A stretch of 64,000 nucleotides of DNA from contig NC_135777.1 in NCBI RefSeq assembly GCF_028453695.1, forward strand, positions 20,015,714-20,079,713. The letters run 5' to 3'. This stretch comes from Augochlora pura. Lineage: Eukaryota > Arthropoda > Insecta > Hymenoptera > Halictidae. A program made the position numbers and the translations under genes. A model generated the notes under the pieces. That model did no database searches and was not told the origin of the DNA. It worked only from the letters and a program-made list of their open reading frames with translations. Shown here one piece after another: positions 11,291-22,450 of the stretch. Numbering within the stretch: the stretch's first letter is position 1; the number at the start of each line of letters is the position of its first letter.

Positions 11291-12800
11291 ACAATTTTAA
11301 TCTCCTTTGCACCGCACACAGAACGAACCCGGCGCATCCTGTGCCCTATCACAGGATTTATGCTCACGCTTATTTCATAGCGTCGCTACACAGATTTCCA
11401 CTCGTTCCACAGCCGGGACTAGAAAAACTCGATTCACTCTCGCCGGCCAGATAGTATTTAATTTGCGCGAGGCACGGGCACTCGAGGAGCGAGCAGATCG
11501 GGGCTCGCGGTACGCAGCGATCATAATTGCGGACGTTGGGTAAAAATCGGGGGGGATAAAGGTACAAGAGGAAGAGGGTCCGTGGCACCGGTCGGTGCAC
11601 GCGAGGCAAGTAAAATACAATGCATTACGATGCGCCTCGGCCAAGAGCCACGGCAGGAACACACGGAGTGGCAAGATCGGTGGTCGTCCTTTCTACGTCC
11701 CTCATGCATGCACGACGTCCCCGCGTGCGCGCGCGCGCGAGCGCGAGCGTACCCGCGCGGTGTCGTAACTTACGTGGCAGATGGCAATCCTTGTCCGGGG
11801 CACCGCGAACGGAGGTAGGCACCCAACGGAGATTAGATCGATTTTTCACGGTTGCTAGAAAATCGCTCTCGAGACGCTGGCTAACAAGCGGCCAGATGCA
11901 AATCTCGGGGGACCGCGGCGAGCAGCGCGAGCGCGCGCGAGCGCGTTGGTCCGCGCGAGAACGCGTCGCGAACGAGATAATACGGCGGGCAGAGAGGGCC
12001 GCGTCGCGGATGAAACGCTGGAACTAGGGGGTACCCTCCTCAACTAGATCCGGTGTCCGCGGGCTTAATCAGCCCGGGGGAACACGCGGAACGTGGCCGG
12101 CCGCGGCCGGCTTAATACGTAAACGCAATTAATTATCTGAAATTTACGAGCACGCTTAAAAGCCGCGCGAGCGGAGCCGGCCGCGGCGAACTCGCGGCTC
12201 AGATAACAGGTCGGTCACGTGTTAATATTTCACCGGCGCGGGCGCAATCGTAAACGCGCTTGTCGGACCGAAGTGCCGGATATTGGACGATTTATGGGAC
12301 CGCGGCTCCTGTGGCTTCCGGTTGCGGCAGAAGCGCGTCGGGACGCGGCTGTGGACGCGGCCTGTAAAAAGTGATGGTCTGTGAACGTGGAAGAAGTTGA
12401 GAAAGTTGCTAAAAATTCTATACTTTTCTCATCGATTGTTTGAGCGAATTAAGCGACAGCGTTTATTCAATCTTAAGAATCTGAATTGCAAGTTGGATCC
12501 AGAACTAGATTAGTTACATACTTGACTTCTAAGTCATTTTAGGTATATTAAGGGCTATGTTAGTGTTAGTATATTTTAACTATAATTATATTAGTATTAC
12601 TATATTTTAAGTATAATAATTAAATATAATGGACGTGTTTTAATTTTTCTTCTTCTGTCGATTTTTGAATCAAATTTCATAAATCTTATTCGATAAATAT
12701 GAAATTAATTATGATCGAAAATAAACCAAATGCACAGCAATTATAATATGATTTCTTGTCCAAACGACAGGCGAGAAAGTCCAAGGCAGAATTCTACTAA
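11291..12800. other. CpG-rich block with GC palindromes, then AT-rich trough
   Basis: About 11300-12370 is very CpG-rich, with a (CG)n tract at 11723-11748 and a perfect 16-bp palindrome GCCGGCCGCGGCCGGC at 12096-12111. Overlapping frames on both strands are Arg- and Ala-rich and are rejected. About 12390-12800 is AT-rich and ends at a piggyBac-like terminus near 12818. Confidence 0.5.
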
Positions 12801-12803
12801 ATT

Positions 12804-12822
12804 CACGGTGCCAAAGGGTTAA
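12804..12822 (-). mobile_element. Orphan piggyBac-like terminus
   Basis: Read on the minus strand, TTAA (12819-12822) is followed by CCCTTTGGCACCGTG, matching the CCCTTTGC-type ends elsewhere in the window. No opposite end was identified within a few hundred bases upstream. It may be a decayed or truncated element. Confidence 0.4.
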
Positions 12823-14220
12823 TTGAAATTCTCTGGCAGCGAGGCGCGCGCAATTCGCACAGTCCGCCGACAAATACAGACCTTGTCCCGAGGAATCGGG
12901 CCAGAGTTCATAAATAAAATATTTCGCAGGTCGGTGTCAGTGACGTCTTCTTCGAGAGGAGCGGACCAATCAATCTTCCGGCCGTCCGGGACGGGTGAGC
13001 GCGTCGGACGTCGGTGCTAAATTTACGATTAGTCGAACGGCCGATTTCCTGGCCATTATTCCGCGCGCGGCTGTTCCGTCGCAGCTCCCCGCGGCTTCCC
13101 GATACATTTCTGCCGACCTGTCGGCGGCATATGGGGAGCGCCGATGGGCTAAATATTACATCGAGGCAGATTCGTATCGTCGGCCGTGAGCCACGACTTA
13201 CGAGCGCCTCTTTCGGACCCGGCCGATCCGAACCGATTCATATAAAGCAGCTCGCGCAAAACCTCTTCGTCTGTGTATGTATGCCTTTATGTGTCTGTAT
13301 GCCTTTCTGTGCATCTGTAAGCCTATATGTGTGTCTGTATGCCTTTCTGTGTATCTGTAAGCCTCTACGTGTGTGTTAAACCACCACGTACACCCTCACC
13401 GACGCGAACATTTGCCAGCACGGCCGTTGATTTATCGATCAACCGGCGTTCGCTTCCCCGCTTTTCGACGAGCAACGAGATGATGACGACCGATACACCG
13501 CGATATATATTACGCGGGCCACGGAAATTTTTCGGACCGGTCCCCCTCGCCGATTCGTCCGGTGCGCGCCAAGTGCGAATTTAAATTGCCGAAGGTTTCG
13601 AGTAATTCGTTCGAAATGAGATCTGCGGACGGGGCGAACGAGAGTACACTTTGTACGAACATAACTGCGGCACACCGGTGCTCTGGTCGATTTTCGTGTA
13701 CGGTTTTTCGCCGGCATTATTCATCGACCGTTTGACTTTTGTGCCGGACCAATGCGAGCGGCATGATCTTCTCACTGTACTTGAAAATCAATTTTTGTTA
13801 CGAATTTAGAAATTAAAGAAACTCATTTGATGAAATGAGGATAATATATCTTGTGCTTTCTGTTTGCAAGTTGGCAATTAAATTGCTTCATTTATGGATA
13901 ACTTTTATGGTTGAACTATTTGTTAATAGTTTTTTAAATATCTATTTTATTTCTCCTCTAAGAATTTATTACAGTCAAGAATCATTCTAGCATTATTACT
14001 GCGAAGATAAAGGCACTGTAAGATATCAATTAAGTAAAATAATTCAAGGTAAAGAAATTTTTGCGGTCGCTGCCATGAAAGTCAAAATATTATTTCAAGC
14101 GCATAATAAAAAATATTGGCATAAATTCAGTCTTGTCATCGTTATGAACCAACACGCTCTAGTATCAATGCGGCACGTTTGACGATAAAATCGCGTAATT
14201 TTTGCGACCCTATTTCTCTC
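12823..14220. other. CpG-rich block with a TG-rich tandem repeat, then AT-rich trough
   Basis: About 12830-13780 is CpG-rich and includes the tandem repeat at 13267-13378. About 13780-14210 is AT-rich with nothing recognisable. Cys/Met/Val-rich frames here are translations of the repeat. Confidence 0.5.
13267..13378. repeat. TG-rich tandem repeat, 20/40-bp periodicity
   Basis: Units of the form GTGTCTGTATGCCTTTCT and GTGTATCTGTAAGCCTCT alternate, giving a 40-bp higher-order unit made of two related 20-bp units, present about two and a half times. It forces a Cys/Val/Leu-rich open frame on the plus strand that should not be read as a protein. Confidence 0.8.
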
Positions 14221-15690
14221 TGAGCCAGCCTCCGAACGACTGTATCGTATAATGGTACCGAATTACCGCGTCGCGTCGCAGCGTTCGGAAAATCGAGGCT
14301 CCGGAATCAGCGTCTGGGATCCGAGCGATCGATCACACCCCAAGCGACACCTGACTCCGTGTGCGCGGCGCAGGAGGTATCGCGCGCACGTGCGCTCGCG
14401 CAATTTATTACGCGATAAACAAGCCCCGTGGCCAGAGCGTACAGGTATGCGTAAGGCGAAGAAGAGAAGAGGAGATCCGTCGCGTCGTAAGGTGGCCGGT
14501 CCCTCTAGAAGCGGCCTCGCGCCTACGGGGCGGAAAGCGGCGGAGAGCCGCCGGTGTCAAGGCGAGATCGCGTCAGATCGAGGCCGCCGCGACGAGAAAA
14601 ACTAGTAGCGGTCCCATAGATCTGTCGATCCGCGGCGCGGACGCGCAACCGAGGATACCGTCTTCCCCTTTTTTCCCGAAAGGCTCTGCTACCCTGCTAT
14701 ATACGCTTCTCGGCACGGCGAGCGGAGCCGTCCGCCGTTTGTGTCCCCGACGCGGCGCGGAGAGACCGGCTCCTTCTCCTCTCTCCGCCGTTCTTTCGTG
14801 TCGCCTCTCCCGCGAACCCGCGACGGAACCATCGCCGGCCTCTCCTTCTCTCGCTGCCTTCGACCGGCTAATAAGCCGCTACCTCCGGACATTAAAGCTC
14901 GTATTACACGTCGGTCCCGTCGGTAATTGGACGCGCGTTCGCCCGGCCGACGACGCCGCCGCCACCGCCGCCGATCCACGCAAGTACCCGCGGATCTACC
15001 ATCTCTTCCGAGTACGGGAGATCGGCCGATGCGTCCTTAATGAAAGGATACAGGAAGGAAGACCTGTCCCGCAACCCCGGCGAACGTAAACTCCGCGTCG
15101 GTGGCCGGCGAACGGTGAATTTCCGCTGAACGCGCCTGCCCGGTGAACACTCGCCGGTTGGAATACGCGCCGACGATTTCCTCACTCTGATGGGAATCGG
15201 CATTTTTCACGGCTAAATGCCGCCGTAGATTTTTAGGTAATTACGCTCGGTTCGACTTTAAGTTTAAGTCACGAGTGTTAGCTACCATCTGCTGCAGTAG
15301 AGCCTTCGTACTGTCTCATTAGCTCTGTTTGGTCTTTCGCGGAAGAATCTTGCAGTGGCGATTTTTAATACCATTTTTTAATGCCATTTATAAATTACAG
15401 AAAAATAATTCCGAATTTTCTGATCGATTATACAATAGATTGAACATTGCTAAAAGATAGTTTTGGTACTCGAACGTTTGGTGCAACGTGAAATTGAAAG
15501 TAGAAAAGGAGGGCCACAGTCAGACACTCCAGACAAGTAGTACTACTTAACATCACCGAGGGTTAATAGCGTTTCATTTCTGAACCGGCTTTTATTAATT
15601 ATTTAATGCACAAATTTCTAGAAAATTTATATAATACAATTAAAATTATTTGATCGATGCTTAGTCTCACAAACTTAATTATCTCGAAGA
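14221..15690. other. CpG-rich block with long methionine-free open frames, then AT-rich trough
   Basis: About 14230-15240 is strongly CpG-rich. A plus-strand frame of 242 codons (14361-15089) begins at GTG and has no methionine after the start. It is rich in Arg, Ala, Pro and Ser and shows no domain, as expected of stop-poor GC-rich DNA. About 15260-15690 is AT-rich and contains a perfect 14-bp palindrome, AAGTAGTACTACTT, at 15535-15548. Confidence 0.5.
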
Positions 15691-16440
15691 GCACGATAAG
15701 TTCTCAACATCGTGTAAACTCCGCGTTCTCGCCATGTTAATATTACATACGGTCGAACAAGAACAAGCGCTGACGTTGATTCCGAGCGGCGATAAGGCGC
15801 GCGTAGTGAAAAATAATGGCCTGAAACGAAACTCGTAACTCGCAACGTCGAAATGCGAAGTCGAAAGCTAAATATTGAAACCCGAAAGCAAGCGTGTAAT
15901 TTCTTTCGGAGGGAATTCGATCGACACAGGCATTTGTCAAAGTCGGCAATCATCGTCGCGGCATCGGCGCGATACCGAGCTTCAGGCTTAATAAGATCGC
16001 CGGCGAATTTTGCATTCCGGTCGTCGCGGAATATTACAGTTAGCTCCGAGGCCTTTTACATAACGAGCCGGTAAAAAAGTGTCTCAGCTCGTCGGGAGAT
16101 AAAGGCCGGGCGAGAACGCGTCTCGTTCCGTCCGGGGGGACGAAAAATTACCGGTCCGCCTTTCCGCGCGGAGCGTTAATCATCGGCCGAAAAGTGGTAC
16201 ACGAGTGGGATCGCCGCGTTACGAACGCACCCGCGGTGATTAATGGGTTAATTGGCAAAAGGTAGCCGCACGATTTATTCTAATTAGTCACCGAGCAGGA
16301 GGAGAAGGAGGAGAAGGTAGAAAAAGAACGAAGCGAGAAGAAACGGGACGGTTCTCGCGCTCGAAAGGGACGCCGCGCCGCCGGGACGCACGGAAGCCAC
16401 GGCGTCCGTTGTCCCGAATCGTCCCGAGGCCCGATTAATT

Positions 16441-16457
16441 TCGCGCGCGCGCGCGTA
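16441..16457. repeat. (CG)n alternating tract
   Basis: A short uninterrupted alternating CG run in a CpG-rich block. Confidence 0.8.
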
Positions 16458-16894
16458 GCCGTTCATCAACGCGATAGAATCGTCTGCGATAAAAGGCCAT
16501 AACGTCGTCTGGTAGCGCGGCAATTTCTCTCGCGCACGTAACGCGTCCCGGGCGGATCCTCTCGGATGCTTTCGCAAACACCGGAGACAGAATCCTCGAA
16601 AACGGTCTCGGAAACGCTCCGAGAGCCACGCTCGCGGACAGGAGAGCGTATCGGTTCGTCCCGGTTTCCGTCCCGTGCCCGGCCAGACCGTGATTTTTTA
16701 ATGGCGGCATATAAATCGGCCGATAATCCGCCGGACGGATTCCCACGTGGCATGCAAATGAACTGGTGACTTTTTTACGCCGACTGGATACATATAAAAT
16801 CTACTTAATGGTATAATTTCGCTATTAATCTCTACTTCGCGCTGCTTCGAAGCGGCCCGACACGAGGACCGTCTCGCCGTGCGTTACCTGTTCA

Positions 16895-16950
16895 TCTCCC
16901 TCTCTCTCTCTCTCCCTCTCTGTCTTGCTCTTTCTTGCTCTCTTTCGTTC
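16895..16950. repeat. CT-rich pyrimidine tract
   Basis: Imperfect (CT)n run with TTG and TTT interruptions. A second CT-rich tract lies at 17270-17321. Confidence 0.85.
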
Positions 16951-17055
16951 TGTGTACGTGCGGATATATGTGTCCGCGCGTGCGTGACTATGCGAGGCTG
17001 ACACGTATATCCCGTCGAAGAGAACACGCGCGGTAACGCAGCCTAATTATACGCG

Positions 17056-17094
17056 ATTCGGTCGCGATTTAGCGCCGTTATTCCGCCATCAATT
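17056..17094 (+). repeat. GC-rich 39-bp motif, copy 1
   Basis: A 39-bp sequence with core GCCGTTATTCCGCCATCA recurs at 21263-21301 in the same orientation with 37 of 39 positions identical. Weaker similarity extends a further 10-15 bases on each side (AATTA upstream, TTATCC downstream). The block is not low-complexity. It could be a duplicated regulatory element, part of a dispersed GC-rich repeat family, or a structured RNA segment. Confidence 0.75.
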
Positions 17095-18783
17095 CCGGCC
17101 TTATCCGAAGCAGACCACGACCTCTACCAGCGCCCGAGGACACTGGGATCCATCAGGCGAGCCTCGAGTTTTACGATCGGTCGTCCCAATATCGCACCGC
17201 GACGGGAATAAATAATTCGATTTCGAAACAGGCGCGGATCGTTCTGCCTCTCGCTGCCTCGCCTCACCCCGGTTCTTCCTTCTCCTCTTTTCTCTCCTCT
17301 TTTTTCTCTCTTTCTTTCTCTGTTAGTCACAGGTAACTCGCGGTGTGACGCACAGCGATACCTTTCCTCGAAAAGTTCGATAAAGTTCAATTTTCCAAGT
17401 ATTTAGGTGCCAATGTGGTACATTTTCTATATATTATAGGACGTCGAGTATCGTTCGAAGTTTCAAAGCATTATGAATGATTACTCAGATATATGTGAGA
17501 ATAATTTATGCAATTTTAGGATTTATTGTTTGAACCCATTATATGGAATCGCATTAACGACGGAGCATTTTATAATGTAATTTTACAGAAAAATTTGCGA
17601 GAGTCGTCGAAGGACGTGCTCCAGCAAGATTCGCGGCTTGAAGTATGACGTCAGCCATGATATCCAATGGAAAAATTTGCACTTCTGTTTACGCATTTTT
17701 AAGAAATTCGAGGTTGAAGTATCAAATAGAACTCATCAATGATGTCTGTAAGCAATTTTAAAAATGTTGGAATTAAAATCGTCATATCAAAATTGATATT
17801 CTAATTTATATATATAATAATAATAGGTATATCATTATTAAATAATATATACATAATAATCACAGATTAAGATAAGAATTAGAAAAGATGATACATAAGA
17901 ATTACAGAAAGTGACTTATTCACAAAAATAAGTTGAAACCATTGTTCGTCATCACTGTCCGATCGAAATCCTAATAAACCAATAAAATAGTAAAAAAATA
18001 CGAATCATAGTCAACTTTGTCTCATCATCATTAAAATCGTCACTATTTCTTTCCATTCCAAAAAAATAAAAAAAAGAATCGAAGACAATCCCGATTTCTA
18101 TTAACCAATTTGTACGAAGGCTTCGATGGCGCAACCTTTTATTCGCGACCGCCCATTGTCGCCTCTTATCGCCCCGGCCAATAACAAACAGACTCGCGAA
18201 ATATTTCGCTTATCTTGGAATAATCCGCCTCGAGGCGCAATAATTAACAACTGTCGCTTTTAGACCCTCTGCGGCCGGCCGATGGAACGTCCTTTACACG
18301 GCCGCCATTTTCTCGACAACGGGCAACATTTTGGTGGTTTTATTCGTAAAAGAAGGTCGAGCGACGCAGAAGGAACGCGTGCTGTCTCGATATCCTGTCC
18401 GCGTGTATCTTAATGGATATTAAAGTAACCGGGACACGGGGAAGTTAGGCTGAAACGTGGCGTCGTTACGGAGATACAGGGTCCATATTGGATTACAAAG
18501 TCACTCGCGGTCGTTACTACCACGGTGAAGATCTCGTTATTGGCTACGAAGTACCATTTTAAAACGCATCCACTTATATAATACCGCAATTACCGGGGAC
18601 GCGTTCATTTTGTTACGCTGAATTATTCAAGATGAAGGGAAATGGTATCTGTAATGACGAACCACTTCCGGCAGCCTTTCCACCAAGTCGGGAAAATAGT
18701 TACATAAAAATTGGGGCTCATAGAACATTCCTCTAATTTGTAATACTTTAAATGGTAGATTGCTGTCGAAATTGAATTAATAA
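17095..18783. other. CT-rich DNA, AT-rich trough, then moderately GC-rich DNA
   Basis: A pyrimidine tract lies at 17270-17321. About 17400-18120 is AT-rich and empty; a 60-codon Phe/Ile-rich minus-strand frame at 17952-18134 is not supported. About 18120-18560 is moderately GC-rich. The stretch ends in AT-rich DNA at the element starting at 18784. Confidence 0.5.
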
Positions 18784-19015
18784 CCCTTTAAGCTAGGAGC
18801 CTTTTTAACTATATCTATAATGACTTTTCTGGTTTATAGCATTTTTATTCCATATGACAAAGTGCATTTTATGAAATTGATTTTTGTGACTCGTATCAAC
18901 AGTTTCATCTTTAACAATTTTTTATATATAAATCTCATTAGTTATAAAAATTATTTTGAAACGCGATGGAATAATTTATAATGGTTCCTAGGAGTCACCA
19001 CTTGAGTGCGAAGAG
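18784..19015 (-). mobile_element. piggyBac-like MITE, subfamily A (copy 1, inverted)
   Basis: The ends are CCCTTTAAGCTAGG on the left and GTGCGAAGAG on the right, flanked by ATAA and TCAA, which look like decayed TTAA target sites. The reverse complement aligns along most of its length with the element at 23549-23788: both have a GTGGTGA-type stretch near the end, AAAAAATTGTTAAA in the middle, and TGCACTTTGT followed by AATGCTAT. It has no coding capacity and is about 232 bp, so it is non-autonomous. Confidence 0.65.
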
Positions 19016-19418
19016 TCAACCCTCAAGTACTATTATCGATCTATGATACCACTGTCAATTACATTCTAATAAATAATATTAAAAAAAAAATTGTAAAAGA
19101 CGGGACGTTTTTACTACATTTGCTCCTACTAAATAGAACTGGCACCTCTATTTTTAATATATTTAGTAATGAATTGTTCACACCATTGTAGAATATCTAG
19201 CCTAATAATTGCAGCGTACGCTCCTTGAAATTTTCAAAGTTAACGCTACGATTATTTCAGCTTTTAAAACAGCGATCCACCGGCAACTAATAAACTGTCG
19301 CTTGTCAAAGGATTTCACGAAAATAGCATTATATAATCGCGGCGATAAACACCGAGAGAAACGATGATCTTAAACGCGGGCGGCCGTGCGGTTTACGATT
19401 CGAGTAGAAATAAGACCG

Positions 19419-19441
19419 CCCCCCCCCCCCCCCCCCCCCCC
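19419..19441. repeat. Poly-C homopolymer (23 C)
   Basis: Twenty-three consecutive C residues on the plus strand, so poly-G on the minus strand. Such runs are rare in animal genomes. The minus strand could form a G-quadruplex. It could equally be an assembly or sequencing artefact, since homopolymer lengths are unreliable. Confidence 0.9.
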
Positions 19442-20189
19442 AGTTATAAAGTCATCGGGCATAATCGTTTCGGAGGAACTTTTAGCGCCGAGCGATAAAA
19501 ACTAGCATGACCGTACACCGGTCGCGGATCGCCTTTTCGAGACCGGGCGAGCGTAAAAGCGACGCGCGACAATAAATACCTAGGTGTACTCCCGGCGGGA
19601 AGAGAAAGTTCCGGGGGAATCTTTTCGGCAAATAAGGAGTAACAAAAATTCGCGAGCCGCCGGTGTCGCGCTGGGGGCCCGCTCCGAAACGAGGAACGCA
19701 AATTGCGTCACCGGGACGCGAGGTTGAAAACGCTGGTTCGATGAAACGACGGAAAAGTTTAACGAACCCATCGAGCGAGCGGCGTCGCGATGAGACCGGA
19801 AGGAGGCGAACGGTCGAACGTCAACAATGCGCGGCCGCTTCGAAAAAGAAAACGATCGCGCGCCGAGCGTTTTAATGAGGTCGGGCCGCGAGAGCTCTCC
19901 CCTCGTTTAGAAAAGTATCGAGCAATCAAGCCCCGTGAAAAAGACTTCTCTCCGCGAAAGGACAGCCTACTTCGTTCGACAAAAAACCGCGATGAGCAGA
20001 AAGTAGCCACCGTGGTTCGAAGTAACTCGAGCACGTTCGCCGCTCGGGTCCGCTCCGCTCGATGAGCGGGCTCGGCGACGAAAAACTAGTTTATTACGAA
20101 ATCTTCGGTGTACCCGGATAGCTGCTTCTAGAAATTCTTCAACGATACTTTCGCGCATTTGCTTTGCAAGATTTTTGCTGCATATATTA

Positions 20190-20212
20190 CCCGGGCATAT
20201 TAATTGCCCGGG
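20190..20212. repeat. GC-clamped hairpin
   Basis: CCCGGGCA (20190-20197) and TGCCCGGG (20205-20212) are exact reverse complements around the 7-base AT loop TATTAAT. It resembles a cruciform-prone site. No T-tract follows, and in a eukaryote it should not be called a terminator. Confidence 0.7.
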
Positions 20213-20553
20213 CCGATGGTTTCCAGCTGCGTTCGATATACTCGTCTGACGGCAGACACTCTAAATATGGTAATATCTAGGAATGCTTAAACGAATTACT
20301 TTTTTGAAATGGTATATATTTTGAAGAGAATTTTGAGATTCTGACACAGAGTTTCCTGCGTGCGTAGATTTAAAAAAATATGTAATGTGAATTCGTTTCC
20401 TTATGTTTTTATGAATGCTAGACGCTTATGCTACTGGTATGATGTAATAGATGTTCACAATTTTTGGGTATATTTGACTGTTATTTAAAGAGAAGAGTCG
20501 ATAGTAGAGTATAACTGTATGAAACGATTTTTAAATCTTTTTAGACCAATATA

Positions 20554-20633
20554 TTAGGTTGGAAACTATGAAACGGTCGTTTTTGTTTAGTCTCTGTTCA
20601 GCTCTGACGCCCGTTTCATAGGTTCCAACCTAG
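20554..20633 (-). mobile_element. 80-bp mariner-like MITE (copy 1, opposite orientation)
   Basis: An 80-bp element flanked by TA on both sides. The 26-bp terminal inverted repeats start TTAGGTTGGAAACTATG; the TTAGGTTGG start is typical of mariner-family ends. The 28-bp centre, read in reverse, matches the centres of the copies at 49223 and 57126 (GAGACTAAACAAAA-like), so this copy sits in the opposite orientation. Three arm mismatches make it the most diverged of the three. It has no coding capacity and would depend on a mariner transposase from elsewhere. Confidence 0.85.
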
Positions 20634-21262
20634 TAGAAAGTCAGGAAAGTTTTAACGAAAAATATTACGATTAATTTAAAAGCGTGACGACTCGTAAGAA
20701 AAGACGACATTAGATAAACATTAAAAATTTATTCAATCGAAGAAGCAACTGCCTAGGTATGCCAAATCACACCAGCGTAGAATAAACGCCTACATAAATC
20801 CAATTGTCCAAAATAATTAAACAGCTACTCCCAGAAGACTACAGGGACATTTATCAGTTCTACTCACGATTGTTCACTAAATCAGTAATTTTAATAACTA
20901 TCGTTAAAAGTGTCGAAATTCGCCAACCATTATAACAAGAAAAAAGACAAATATAATTAATCCTATCGTCAATTATAATCATTAAAAAAGCAATTACCAA
21001 ACAATATTTGATAAAATACACCAGCCATGGAAAAACAATTTTCGATCATTGATCCGCGCTTACCTCCATTTAAAAAGAACTCAATTTTTCTCAACAGCTC
21101 CTTCGAACTGTCATAATCGACCAGCTTATCGAAACGAGGAAGCAGACCTCCCCGAGGCGCCGGCCGAATGTTCGACCATCAAGCGTGCTGTTTCGTCCGC
21201 GGACGAAGAGGTGGTTTATCGACACCGGCGGCCATTACGTTCGCCACAATTACGCCCGCGAA
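20634..21262. other. AT-rich trough leading into a CpG-rich block
   Basis: About 20640-21100 is AT-rich with nothing recognisable. CpG-rich DNA begins near 21110 and runs up to the second copy of the 39-bp motif. Confidence 0.5.
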
Positions 21263-21301
21263 ATTCGGCCGCGATTTCGCGCCGTTATTCCGCCATCAAT
21301 T
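21263..21301 (+). repeat. GC-rich 39-bp motif, copy 2
   Basis: Second copy of the motif at 17056-17094, same orientation, 37 of 39 bases identical, about 4.2 kb downstream. It also lies in a CpG-rich block. Flanks beyond about 15 bases are not clearly related, so the repeated unit is short. Confidence 0.75.
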
Positions 21302-22099
21302 AGGTCTGTTATCCCCGGTGAACACCGAACCGCTCGGCCGTGTAACGAGCGACAAGCGAGTTTAGGGGCCTGTCGCGCGCGGATCGCGCGAGTTTTACGA
21401 GCGGCGCTCGCGCGGGCCCCGGCCGCAAATAAAACTGCGGATTCGGACGCGATCTCTCGGGGCGCGTTCGGGTTCAACGCCGAATTCCCCCCGGTCGCAT
21501 TCCTCCCCGTTTATATCTCGATCGATATCGCACGATTGTAAATAATCCGGGGGGACCGCTTCGCGCGTAAAAACGGGCGTAAACGCTCGCGCGGAGGAAG
21601 CCGTAAGTTACCTCCTTTCCCCTACCCTCCCCTCCACCCGAAAATCTTTGGAATCTCTGACGGGAGGATGACGGCCGAGAAAGTCGCCGTTCGAATTTCC
21701 AGGTGGGACGCTCGATTTTCGAGAGGAACTGTCGACACGGGAGAGTAAAATTAGACCGTGAATTAGTCATTTTTGCAGAGAAAATTAAAATTAAATCTTA
21801 TCATCAGTAGGTGGATTAGAAATATGAATACACAGTGATTTTTATCATTAAATAAATTTATAAGAACCACGAGATGGGATTTAGACTTCACGACATTTTT
21901 ATTGCAATGTAAGTTTCAACAAAGGTATCGTTTCAACATTTATCGATCGTTTGACCCTTCGATTTATTTCACTTTCTAGTCCTCAATCATTTTCCTAACA
22001 GAAAGCGACAGTTTCTAATTCTTGCACAGTCACTTTCATTTCTAGATTTTAACATCAGAAGACTAAATTTATTTTCAATTTAAATGAAGCGAATAATAT
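21302..22099. other. CpG-rich block, then AT-rich 3' flank of the candidate gene
   Basis: CpG-rich to about 21760, with overlapping frames on both strands and no likeness to known proteins. AT-rich from 21780. The minus-strand AATAAA at 22068-22073 belongs to the candidate gene at 22100-22450. Confidence 0.5.
22068..22073 (-). promoter_or_regulatory. Polyadenylation signal AATAAA for the candidate gene
   Basis: AATAAA on the minus strand starts 27 bases downstream of the TGA stop of the 22100-22450 frame, which would give a very short 3' untranslated region. In AT-rich DNA this hexamer is common, so it supports the gene only weakly. Confidence 0.35.
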
Positions 22100-22450
22100 T
22101 CACATTTTAAGCTGTGAACTTTGAGACCAGCATTTGAACCGGTATTTAGTGTCAATAAAATGTTGCGTCGTTCCAACACCTTTTAATCGACATAGAAAAT
22201 CGACGTATAATGTATTCACAGTCCCATGGTACTGTTTTGCTTGTGACTTAAAAATTGTATGCCCTTGAACGAGAGGAATGACTAGTTTCTTTTCAGCCAA
22301 CGCAATACGATTTATCAGACCAGAGTGACCTCGATGTAGCATTTCACGGAAAACGTCGTCCACAAGATCCACGGGATTATTCAAATCCGTGGTTTCGGTA
22401 GCGTCATCAGTCATCGTTGTGTGCTCATTCGCAACTAACGTGAATTTCAT
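22100..22450 (-). CDS. Candidate small single-exon protein, unrecognised (116 aa)
   Basis: I do not recognise this protein. From the first ATG (22448-22450) the frame runs 116 codons to a TGA; a second Met at residue 13 (MTDDATETTDLNN) is an alternative start. The N-terminus is acidic and Thr/Asp-rich, the middle (VFREMLHRGHSGLINRIALA) could be helical, and the C-terminus is basic with aromatic residues. It has no signal peptide, membrane segment or known motif. In its favour: balanced composition unlike its Arg- or Leu-rich neighbours, purine-rich first codon positions, and AATAAA 27 bases past the stop. Against it: a window this size can yield one such frame by chance, and the same frame stays open upstream of the ATG. 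It could also be one exon of a spliced gene or a transposon fragment. Confidence 0.33.
   Translation of the reverse strand: MKFTLVANEHTTMTDDATETTDLNNPVDLVDDVFREMLHRGHSGLINRIALAEKKLVIPLVQGHTIFKSQAKQYHGTVNTLYVDFLCRLKGVGTTQHFIDTKYRFKCWSQSSQLKM

Larger units (their letters stand above)
15691..17055. other. CpG-rich block, no gene seen
   Basis: CpG-dense DNA with a (CG)n tract at 16441-16457 and a CT-rich tract at 16895-16950. Frames of 90-100 codons on both strands overlap and have no recognisable likeness. TAAT/ATTA cores are frequent, as is common in insect non-coding DNA, but no defined binding-site cluster can be claimed. Confidence 0.5.
19016..20553. other. AT-rich gap, CpG-rich block with poly-C and hairpin, AT-rich gap
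   Basis: About 19020-19260 is AT-rich. About 19260-20250 is CpG-rich and contains the 23-bp poly-C run and a GC-clamped hairpin at 20190-20212. Overlapping Arg/Ser-rich frames on both strands at 19440-20160 are rejected as chance. About 20270-20553 is AT-rich. Confidence 0.5.

Noticed and set aside
13014..13379. Cys/Val/Leu-rich 121-codon frame
   Set aside because: Its C-terminal third is a translation of the TG-rich tandem repeat; no secretion or cysteine-spacing pattern beyond the repeat.
14361..15089. 242-codon plus-strand open frame, the longest in the window
   Set aside because: It starts at GTG, has no methionine after the start, is Arg/Ala/Pro/Ser-rich, overlaps long frames on the other strand and shows no domain. 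That is expected of CpG-rich DNA with few stops.
20190..20212. Intrinsic transcription terminator
   Set aside because: The hairpin is strong, but there is no following T-tract and the sequence is not bacterial.
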